Shown here: one piece after another, positions 33,536 through 44,600 of the stretch
Position numbering within the stretch: position 1 is the stretch's first letter
How the letters are laid out: every line of letters starts with the position of its first letter
NCBI GenBank assembly: GCA_963930775.1
Contig: OZ005705.1
Location: 5,828,001 to 5,892,000 of the forward strand
Origin: Cliona cf. orientalis
Lineage: Eukaryota; Porifera; Demospongiae; Clionaida; Clionaidae
DNA length: 64,000 nt
Direction: 5' to 3'
Notes under the pieces: generated by a model
What the model saw: the letters and a program-made list of their open reading frames with translations, nothing else
What the model was told of the DNA's origin: nothing
The model's database searches: none
Program-made: the position numbers and the translations under genes

Positions 33536-34293
33536 ATTATTTAGGGAGTCAGCTCGGGCGTTGAACACTCGCTATGCTTTGTTTGATACAATGATAGTGC
33601 TCAATATTGTGCTAACAGGACTGCGCATGCGCAAAGCTGCATACTGAGAATCTAGTGCATCTGTTTTATGTGTGGACGTCCGAAACAAGCGCTGTACCCA
33701 GCTGCAAGATTGGATTCACCAAGTCATGATGCTTCTATTTATAATTAAATCTTACATGTCCATGAAACCTTGTTAGGTGTGCGAATCTACTCAATCATAA
33801 CACAGGCAGTTGCAATGCTGCATCACCAGTATGCGTGGGTCTGTTGACGATCTTTACCTACATAGGCCACAACTAAAATTAATGTGTACGCACTGCCAGA
33901 CATCCACAGGGCATCTGCCTCAGCAAGCATTGCAGCTGCAAGATTAGATTCGTTATATCTACATCAAATCACGGAGCATCTGTTTACAGCAGTATGTGTC
34001 AGTGAGACCTATCGGAATATGAGATACTCAGTCATCACATACCGGTAGGAACTTTGCACAGCTAAGCCAAGAGCGACAATCGCGGTACTCAACGTGCATG
34101 TGCACATTACATGAACAGTTCATGCATTATATATGTGCATGTGCATTAAAATTGGGTAAGGGATCCAGCCTGAGCAGGAGGATCACCTTTGACATAAGAA
34201 GAATGCATAATTGTACACCACAATAAAATTAAACTGAGTTCAACTACTACTACTACACGTATGTATTCTCAGACTTTTTCCATGTCTTGAGTG
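33536..34293. other. Spacer and promoter region between copies 2 and 3
   Basis: Holds the promoter of copy 2 and the 3' flank of copy 3. The segment 33905-34070 resembles 28390-28560, as expected if spacer and gene were duplicated together. No gene seen. Confidence 0.6.
33622..33633. promoter_or_regulatory. NRF-1-like palindrome upstream of synthetase copy 2
   Basis: tgcgcatgcgca fits the animal NRF-1 consensus YGCGCAYGCGCR and lies 87 bp before the start codon. The same word occurs at a similar distance before copy 3. Confidence 0.5.
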
Positions 34294-37200
34294 TCAGACC
34301 TCGTACATGGCATCAATCTGGGCTGCAAACTTCTTCACTATCACATGACGCCTCTCCTTCAGTGTGGGACCTAATATTTCCACCAAAATCAATGTAATAG
34401 CATAAAATTAGTAAGTACAAGTAAGATAGCTACTTTGTAAACAGTTCTATCTTACCTAGCTCACCACTGGGCACAGAGAAATCCTTGTCTAAAATGGAAA
34501 ATTTTTGCACCTATGGAGGAAAATAAATAATATTATTGCTGTTGAATGTTGCATGATTGTTAATCATATATATATAATTATACCCTTTGAGCATTTGAGA
34601 TGGCATGCTTGTTGGCCCTCTCCAGACCTGCTGTGATCTCACTGTACACCTTCTCATCTTTGCTGGCTAGAACCTCAGAGACTTTGGTGCAGCTGGAGCC
34701 CAGCTTGGCTATCAGAGCCTTTGCCTCTGGGAGAAGCTCATCCTTGGGCTCTCCTGTCTCAGGATCCATCTCACACTAAAAAAATAGTGCACTGCATTAA
34801 GAGTTTATTGAAATAGATCATTAGTGCCAATCACCACCTTCAGTGTGACAAGGCAGCTGAGAAACTTCCTCTTGTCTCCAATGAGCATGACATTGCTGAG
34901 GAAAGGAACCTCTCCTTTGATTCGATCCTCAATGGGCACTGGAGCAATGTTCTCCCCTCCAGCTGTGATGATCAGTTCTACAATAATTCAATCGTTTTTA
35001 CACATCAGTGAACAAATTCAATAGTATACGTACTAGCTCATACCCTTAATCCTTCCAGTGATGTAGAGAAATCCGTCATCATCGATTCTCCCGATGTCCC
35101 CTGAGTGCAGCCATCCCTCGTCATCAATGGCCTCCTTAGTCTTCTCCTCATTGTTCAAGTAGCCCATGAACACGTGACGACCGTATGCACAGACCTATAA
35201 AATTATACTATAACTGAGTGCAACAATATTATAATTTTCATCTAGTAGATGTACCACTCACTTCTCCTTCACCATTTTCATCAGGATTGTCTATCTTGAG
35301 ATGTCCACCACTAAGGCACTGTCCAACAGAGCCGAGGCGCCAGGTATTGATTGTAGCCACACTTATTGGTCCAGTGCTCTCACTCATTCCGTACATGTCC
35401 AAGACGGGAACGTTGATCCCCATGAAAAATTCGATGGTGCTCACATGGATGGGAGCTCCACTAGAGAGAGCAACCTTCACACGGTCCAAGCCAAGTTGCT
35501 GACGAATCTTGCTCAAGATCAGGCCATTGGCTATCTTAAACTTCCAGGATACAGGTTGTCTGATTGATAAAATAAGCCGTAATCATGATACTTTCTTAAT
35601 AGGCCATGCAAATAACATAATAAAATTAATTATGCATAAAAAGTTAGACTCTAGGCTAATAATCAGCTGTCAGTTTCATGAAGAGGTATCGCCACATCCA
35701 TAGATGCCTATCAGAACTTAATATCAAAATTTGGGATATTATTAATAATGCTTACTTATTTAGTACATCTGTATTGGCCTGAAATGCAACATCCTTAGCC
35801 CACTTGCCCAGTACTCTCTTGATTCCCCTGATCTCAGCAGCAGCTTCTTGCATCTTTTCATGAAATTTCTCCCACACCCTGACGGTCATGCATGCAAGAA
35901 ATTCTTCGTTACTCATGCAAGAAATCACTAGTTATTACTAATGATAGTGCTCTTATTCAATCCCTACCTTGGTACTGCAGGGAAAAGGGTTGGATTAACT
36001 TCACACAGAGTCTTTGCAATGGAGCCTTTTAGAGCATCAGGTTGTGCAAAGTAGAGAGTGGATGCTGAATAGATGGGCATGTAGATGTCTGCAACTTGTG
36101 CTGTGACATGACTCAGTGGAAGATAGCTGATTGTGCGCTCATCTCCTCCCATTGTGAAGGTATAGCCTTTACTGAGTGACTCATAGAATGCCCTCACAGT
36201 CCAGGTAATCTAGTGTGTGAGTTTCATAAAATTTTAATGTTTTGCTCCACATCTTGCAGGTATTATGCTTGACTCACATTGTCATGACTGATCATGGTGC
36301 CTTTAGGGTTTCCTGTTGTACCAGACTAAAGTCGCGTTGACATATCGGTATGTAAAAAAAAACTATTAATGAATTCCTTGATACTTACTGTGTAGACAAG
36401 TAGTGCACACTGTTCTGGTTTTTGAGCCTTGATCTTCTCTTCAACTACACTATCATCCACATCTTTACCGAGCTCCAGAAACTGCTCCCACTGTGAAGAA
36501 TATTAAACTTTATGCACTGTTTGATTCTTTGAGCATGTCAAATTACATCATAGACATTCTTGTAGGCCTGATTTAGCTTTCCCTTGTACTGCACAATAGC
36601 CTTCAAGTGAGGAAGGCGATCTCGTACCTATGAAATCAGCATTATCAACATAAGGAGTAAAGTTCCTCAGCACAGATAATAATTACATGTAAAATCTTTT
36701 CAAGCTGTTTTTTATTCTCCACGACAACAACATTAGCTTGGCAGTCATTGAGCACATACCAGCATGCTTCTGGACCATTAGTGGTGTAGATACCAGCACT
36801 CAAACCACTGTGTCAAAAGAAACACAAAGATAAAGAAGGTATTATCCCGGTGCACCATGCAATTCATGATTGTATATAAAGCCCAGTTCAGAACAATACA
36901 CAAGATGTACAAGATTAGTGGGCACTGCATTGCGAATTCCCTAATTCCTACTGGGAAAATAAGCCTCGATTGTGTTCTTGGTAAATATCACTCCATAGAT
37001 GCATGCATGCTTGATTAATTAATGCTCAAATGCGAGATTCTATCCTACCAGCTCATTGTATCAAGTAAGCATCGCTAGCTATATTATACCTAGCGTCATA
37101 ATGATATTACTATTATCTGAATTGGGACTAAAACTAAAACTATAGAGTGTATAAGGTTTACTACGTCAGCTATCACAGTTTCATAATTATTATTAATAGC

Positions 37201-38111
37201 TAGTCTATCAATAGCACACTATCAAGTGGGTGAGCTTTAACCTTATTAAGCTTTGATCGAAGCCAGTCAGGTGTGATGCGTGATGACATACATGTGCTGT
37301 AGTACACTATTATATCAGGTTTCAATGAAGCACAATGCATGGATGCAGTGAGGAACTCAGTGACACATTAATAAGTACTATTAGTCTTAATAACAAGAGA
37401 GCTTGATTTGGTGTACTTGAAATTATGGCAAGTATGTACTAATGAGATCAATAACTAATTCATGATTAAAATTTATTATTGTAGCTCTCACCCAGCAAGA
37501 ATGGCAGCATTGTTTGAGATAAGCCACTCAGGGGAATTGAAGCCAATGATACCCACACCGTGATTAGCCTCCAGACCAAGCTGTGGAGATTGTTGAAGTG
37601 GTACATGATTTTAAATTGTGGGCTGAAGACAATAATAATTTTATTATTATGGTTATCTTGCCTCTAGCAAGGATTTAGCGGCCAGAATACAAGATTTATA
37701 GTACTCGGCAAACGTAGCAGTTTTCCATGGCATCTCGCTCTCAGCTTCCACCCCTCCTCCCACCTTCTCCTTCCACTTCAGAGCAGCAACAGTTGGGAAT
37801 TCCTGTACTCTCCGTTGAAATAACTGACCAAATGTGATTGGCTCAGCTCCCTCCAGCTCTCCCTGGCCAATTGCCAACTCCACTCCCTCTGTTGGAACCG
37901 TGGTACGGACTTTGCTCCTTCGAGATTGCTGAGGCAGTACAGATTCTGACTCAGAAAACTGAGAATTTTTTTCTTTGGGCTCTGTTTCATCAAAGGTAAT
38001 ATCTTTGGTTTCATCGTGGCCTACGCTAGATTCATTCGGGGCGGCTGACTCCGGGGTCTCTGCTTGCGATTCCGCGCCGGTATCTCCAGGTTGCTGTTCA
38101 GTATCCGCCAT
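34294..38111 (-). CDS. ACSBG: Long-chain acyl-CoA synthetase, bubblegum type, copy 3
   Basis: Exons (minus): 37662-38111, 37492-37580, 36687-36807, 36547-36627, 36389-36490, 36278-36325, 35968-36209, 35756-35878, 35262-35559, 35044-35194, 34838-34977, 34584-34775, 34456-34510, 34294-34370; 722 residues in frame. The start at 38111 (MADTEQQ) gives an acidic N-terminus of about 80 residues before [20 protein letters not shown]-loop [16 protein letters not shown] is 282-297. [22 protein letters not shown] and [10 protein letters not shown] are intact. Intron 1 has a GC donor (GAG/GCAAGA), as in copy 1. The end differs from copies 1-2 (DAMYEV then stop). An NRF-1-like palindrome is 71 bp upstream. 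A repeat of family A begins about 107 bp upstream of the start. Confidence 0.94.
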
Positions 38112-38181
38112 AGCTGTCAGGGTGGCCCTCGAGTCGTTTCCTTGATCCACGTCCACTACATGGCTTCTGATCAGTGCGGAC

Positions 38182-38193
38182 TGCGCATGCGCA
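38182..38193. promoter_or_regulatory. NRF-1-like palindrome upstream of synthetase copy 3
   Basis: tgcgcatgcgca, 71 bp before the start codon of copy 3, in the same flanking word (ggactgcgcatgcgcaaa) as at copy 2. Confidence 0.5.
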
Positions 38194-38217
38194 AAAATTT
38201 TCAGATCCAGCATAATT

Positions 38218-38505
38218 ACATCCCGAGTCCCAATCCGCAAAAAAGAATTCGGGCAACGTATGATGAAATTATGACGAAATTACGATGAAATGAAATGATG
38301 ATGAAATGATGATGAAACCTATGATGAAACTTATGATGTAATTGCTCTGAACACTGCTTCAAAATGTTTAGCTAGCATGAAAGGTTGTTGGGACCCAGAA
38401 TTCGAACCTAGCGTAGAAGAGATCACGGACTATCGATGATATATGGCGATTCTCTCAGTTTGCTTTCTTTGGCGAGCTCGTACACTGGGGGGATTTCCCG
38501 ATTTC
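38218..38505 (+). repeat. Repeat family A, copy D, between synthetase copy 3 and the Helitron gene
   Basis: Shares long blocks with 57634-58672: gaaacctatgatgaaactta, gttgttgggacccagaattc, gaattcgaacctagcgtaga and tttgctttctttggcgag. It ends about 100 bp before the Helitron ATG, so it may supply part of the 5' flank of both neighbours. Confidence 0.75.
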
Positions 38506-38611
38506 CCCATAGAATTTCTATATTTATGGTCCCGACGGTTATATATGGTTGGCTATTAATAGCCACTGAAGAGACTGGCACTGAGCCACTGCATGTGTGT
38601 GATCGATCGCC

Positions 38612-41600
38612 ATGCCGGTCAAGAAAGTTCGTTGCGTGAGCTGCGGTGCTGAGAATCACCCAAACAGCCGTACCTGCCCTTCTTGTGGCAACGCTTGCAA
38701 GCGAAAGAGAGGTAGGCCTCGGGGAGAAGTAGGGGGTGGGAGCCGGGGTGTTAATAAACCCGCTATTGAGGTGAAACGTCCTGAGGGTGAAACTGTAAGC
38801 CCTCAACGTTCAACACAGCCTCCAATAGGTTGTAGTAGTGTAAATTATCCTGCTGACCCTCACAGGTCAATGACCAATGATCCCAGCCATTTTAATAGTC
38901 AGTGTCAACAGTCACCAGTGCGTAAGAGAGGCAGGCCCACTAAGACTAGCAATGATTACAGTACTAAGCCCTGCCCCAGTTGTGGAGAGCAGAACAGTCT
39001 CCTGAATAGCCTTTGTGATCACTGTCAACAGTCACTAGTGTGTAAGGGAGGCAGGCCTACTAAGACTACTAATACTAAGCCCTGCCCCAATTGTGGAGAG
39101 CAGAACAGTCCCCTGAATAGCGTTTGTGATCACTGTAAACAGTCGCTAGTGTGTAAGGGAGGCAGGCCCACTAAGACTACTAATGATTACCTAACTAAGC
39201 CCTGCCCCAGTTGTGGAGAGCAGAACAGTCCCCTGAATAGCATTTGTGATCACTGTCAACAGTCTCTAGTGCGTAAGAGAGGCAGGCCCACTAAGACTAG
39301 TGAGGATTATAGTACTAAGCCCTGCCCCAGTTGTGGAGAGCAGAACAGTCTCCTGAATAGCCTTTGTGATCACTGTCAACAGTCGCTGGTGTGTAAGGGA
39401 CGCAGGCCCACGAAAACTAGTAATACTAAGACCTGCCCCAGTTGTGGAGAGCAGAACAGTCCCCTGAATAGCCTTTGTGATCACTGTAAACAGTCGCTAG
39501 TGCGTAAGAGAGGCAGGCCCACTAAGACTACTAATGATTACCTTACTAAGAGCTGCCCCAGTTGTGGAAAGCAGAACAGTCCCCTGAATAGCATTTGTGA
39601 TCACTGTCAACAGTCTCTACTGCGTAAGGGAGGCAGGCCCACTAAGACTACTAATGATTACCTTACTAAGAGCTGCCCCAGTTGTGGAGAGCAGAACAGT
39701 CCCCTGAATAGCATTTGTGATCACTGTCAACAGTCTCTACTGCGTAAGGGAGGCAGGCCCACTAAGACTACTAATGATTACCTTACTAAGACCTGCCCCA
39801 GTTGTGGAGAGCAGAACAGTCCCCTGAATAGCATTTGTGATCACTGTCAACAGTCTCTAGTGCGTAAGAGAGGCAGGCCCACTAAGACTAGTGAGGATTA
39901 TAGTACTAAGCCCTGCCCCAGTTGTGGAGAGCAGAACAGTCCCCTGAATAGCATTTGTGATCACTGTCAACAGTCACTAGTGCGTAAGAGAGGCAGGCCC
40001 ACTAACACTAGTGAGGATTATAGTACTAAGACCTGCCCCAATTGTGGAGAGCAGAATAGTCTCCTGAATAACCTTTGTGATCACTGTCAACAGTTGCTGG
40101 TTAAGCCATGCAAGAGTGGCAAGCTTTGTCCCAGTTGCGGAGAAATTAATGATCCTAAAGTTGACACATGTAGTCAATGTGAACAGCCACTTAAAAGAAA
40201 GAGAGGTAGACGCCCTGTTAATGAAAGGCCATGTCCCAGTTGTGGTACAATGAATGGCAATAACAGCTTTGTTTGTGTGCACTGCCATAAGCCATTATAT
40301 GAAGTTAATTTTGATTCTTGCATTGAACTCCCAGTGGAATGGAATGTGTGTGTTGACAGTGTAAACCTAAATAATGATTTGTTAGCAAAACTCCGACTGA
40401 GGTGTGCACAGCAAAGGGAATTTGACGCGCAGCCATTGGTAGATGGAATATGCTATAATTGTGGTAAAGTTTTGTTGAACAACATCAGTAATGTACAAAT
40501 ACCTCCACCTAATGGCATGGGTACTGAAAATGCCCCAGCCGCAGCATATCTACGTGCTGTTCCAAACTGTAGTGTACACTTTGTTGTCAGCAATGATTCA
40601 GATGTGGAAAAGTGGTTTTGTTGTAATCACTGTAAGAGTCATGCTGTTCCTGCTGACCAACATATTGGTGATATATACACTGATGATCACGAGGTGAAGC
40701 CTGTGAGTGAGTGGAGTATGTCAAAGCCCAAGCCAATAGCTACTCTGTCTAATAATTATGAACGGCAGCAAATTTCCCTCTGCCGATTGTTTTCAAAAAC
40801 AGTCAAAGATGCAGGAGTCTGTCAATTCAAGCATGTACAAGGCGAAGTAAACTCAGGGAGAAAACTGGACAGACACTATTACGGCTTGTTTGGTTTTTTG
40901 GCCTGTAAGAGGGAGGACATATGGGAGCACAGTCCAAACCCAGCTAGTTCTGTTAGAATTCACAATGCTATAAATTGGCTTCACAAAAACAATCCCCTAT
41001 ATGGCACATTTTTTTCAGAATATGAGACACTCCTAAGGTATGTGAAGCCATCCTTTATTAATCCTGCTCTACTTGAGTCCCAAAATCTGTCCCTTAAGCA
41101 CCTCCTTGAGGAGGAAGCTATTGGAATGGCCTTCCCAGTTGATTCAAGGTATTTTGACCAGTTCCCATTGATATACAACACTAACGTCGACTGCAGTGAT
41201 GATGTAGCTGGCAGGCAATTTCCCCGCCCCGAATGCCAGGCTAAACTGCATGAGATCGTGTACACCAAGTATGGTGAGAAACACTTGGATGTTAAAACAT
41301 TTCCTCATTTGCACCCATGGGGGTTTGGTGGGTGGCATTATAATTGTGACATGTCATTCAGTGCCCACATAAGGATGCGTTTGTATGATGTACGTGGTTG
41401 GTTTGCAAGTGATTTTTTGTACCCTTTTTTCAAATTTGATTATATGACAAAAAGTCGCTTACGTGCATACGCTAGCAAACTATGTGTGCAAGTGTCCAAT
41501 TTAGCTGAGCCTCTGAATGCCTCTAAGGTCAAAGTTAATGATCCATATGCAAGGTATGGAACTGAAGTTCCACGTTCCATTCCTGGCTCAGCTCAGTACT

Positions 41601-44600
41601 GGAGATCATTTGGGCTAGACCTGATAGCTATGGTGGAGCAAAGGGGTTTACCTGACTTTTTCCTCACTCTGAGTGCTCACGATGGGTGGCCCCAAGTCCA
41701 AGCTACGCTCCGTAATGGATGGGGAGCTGTAGCATCAGACAGTGAAGTGCAAGACTTAGCTGTCAATGTGAGTGATCGACAACCAGTTGGATGGCATCCA
41801 GAGGTGTCAGTACTTGCTGCTGAAAAGCGATTTAAGTGGTTCATGAATTTGCTAAAAAGTGATGATGGACCCCTGGGAAAAGTTGAAGAATTGGTAGTGA
41901 AAAAAGAATACCAAAAACGAGGGGCCGTCCACTGGCACATGCTTGTGTGGGTGAAGCCTGGCACAGCACCTCCCCATGCAGTGATGGCAGAAGTCCCCCG
42001 AGGACCAGACACCTCTGACAAGGTTGCTGCTTATGTAAGAAAGCTGGTTGAAACAATGATGTTGCATAAAGTGTGTAACCCAAACCGTTGTTTGAAGGGT
42101 AGTTATGGTAAACCACTGACAAAGTGCAAATATGGCTTCCCATACTCAACTCCCCAGCCTTGCACGGAACTTGATGAAGACCACATTAGGTATCTGGACA
42201 TGCGAAGGCTCAGAGAAGATGCTATTGTAGTCCAATATAACCCTGAGATTGCCATATTGTGGGGAGCCCATCATAATGTTCAGCATGTCAGCAAGCATGG
42301 ATTTGAACAATACCTGGCTAAGTACATTAGTAAGACTGAGCCAAGCTCAAAAATCGAGTTACCAGAAGACTGTTCTGAGCCTCAAAAGTACTTACGAACT
42401 CGAGTGATTGGTGCTATTGAAGCATTAGAGATCTTGATGGGGTTTGAACAGCACCAAGCTAGCCGACGTATTGTCTATCTCCCCACTGAACTTAAGCCCA
42501 GTCGTAGAACCCTCAAGTCAAAGAGAGACCTAGAGAACCTGTCTGATGATTCTGAAAGTGTGTACAGTGAGACCAGGCTAGAAAAGTATTTGCAAAGGCC
42601 ATCAGAACTTTCAACCCTCACGTATCCCGACTTTTTTAGATGGTGGGATATAGCCAGGTCTGCACAGCAGCAGAAAGCTGCTGATGCCGCTGCTGAAGGG
42701 GGTACATACTGTGTCACACGTCAAGGTTCTGATGACTTTGCAGCCTACATGGATGCTTCAGTCACTTTAAGGAATGCACAGAACTCTTTGTCACAGCTCC
42801 TCCATGATAGCACATACAGCCCTGAAACTAGAGAGGATGTTGTAGCTCTGGTGATATACCTGAGGTATAATGAGGTTCCCAATGTTGTGGTTGATGCAGT
42901 GGTTAAACATTACGAGGGGGAGGGCATTGATGTTGGCAACACTAATGTACATATGCCACTGTCACAAGACCACTGTGTGAGACTTGAGCATGCACTATCT
43001 ATGATAAATTTTTGTGATCAAGAGCTGGTCACAGGGTTATCCTCCTACCACTGGGTAATGAACATTAAACCAAGTGAGAGCCTCATCTCTGTACTGACCA
43101 GGTATCCCCCTGGTAGCATGTTGCCTGACAAGAATGATAGATACTGGGTGAGGCGATCAAAGATGGTAATGACTAGGCACAGATTTTTGTCATGCATTGG
43201 TGATGACCAGGAAAATTACTATCAGCAAAAATTTTTATTAAGTGTGCCTATTACAGATCAGTCTGAAGCAGTTCAAAATCCCCCCAACTCCTGGATTGAG
43301 CACTGTGTGAGGTTGAACATGTGCGATACACACCTAGACGCCATAGCATGCATGCAGTCTGGAGTGTCACATGGTTTTAGTGTTGAGGCTCTGAGATCCT
43401 TAGCTCAGCTATACGTTGAAAACGGATTCCTCACTCATGATGAGGCAGACACTTTTCTTTCAGACATACCTGTCCCTGGAGAGAGAGATGAACCTCAGTC
43501 CACTGTGGCTGACTACATGTTGGATGACAGTCATGGTCAGTTTGATGGTTTAACCACCAAGGCACCCAGTAATGATCTTAGTTCAATTGTCAGCACGTTC
43601 ACAGACTCTCAAGCAAGAGCATACAAGTGGATCGAAAACCAGCTGGCAGCTGGTAAGCAGGTCAGAGCTGCCATAGTTGGACCTGCTGGTACTGGAAAAT
43701 CCTATCTTCTTCGTGGCCTAATTGAACTTTTGAAATGTAAACAACTGGTAGTAGTGAAGCTCGCTCCAAGTGGTGTCGCTGCCCACCTCATTGGAGGCAC
43801 GACACTTCATCATTTCTTTGCACTAGACATTGAGTGCAACTCAAGTCTAGAAAACGGCACTGTACAAGTAGCAAAGCTTCGCAAGACAGATGTGCTTGTC
43901 ATTGACGAGTTCTCTATGTTGGACTTCTTCCTCTTCCGGATAGTGGAGGGGCTTTGTAGAAAATTTGCAAAGAAGCACAGCTCACGCCACCCCTTTGGTG
44001 GCAGACATGTGATCCTCTTGGGTGACCCAGCACAGTTGCCTGCCATTGGCCACAGAGACATCTTTGGAACCAAGTTATGGCGCACCTTTTCTATTCTGAT
44101 CCTGAGAGAGGTCAAACGTGCCACTGATCCCATTCTGAGTAGTGTTTTGTTGAAAGTGAGAATGGGAATCTGTGACAACGAAGTAATTCAGGTCCTCAAA
44201 AGTCGTGTACAGCCACGTAATATTAATGACATTGAACTTGATAGGACTGTGGTCATTTGTTCTACATGTGCTGAGTGTGACGATATCAATGAGGAATGTC
44301 TTGAAAGATTAAATGGAAACCCAGTTAGTTATGAAGCTATAGACACTGATCACAATGGTCTCCCACTGAGAGAAGCCGACAACAGGCGCCTACAACGCTG
44401 TAGAGGGAAACTTCCTGACTGTCTCACTATTAAAGTAGGGGCAAGAGTAATCCTCCGTAGGAACCTCAATATTGGCTCAGGTTGGGTGAATGGTACACTG
44501 GCTATAGTGGTGTCAATACACTCTAATTGTATTGTTGTGCAGAAGCTAACTAACTCTGCACACAGGTATCCTGTGCCCAGGTTCAAACAGAAGATAGAGA

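Noticed and set aside
38963..40124. CRISPR-like array (regular 120-bp spacing)
   Set aside because: The repeats are continuous coding units without spacers, in an animal gene.
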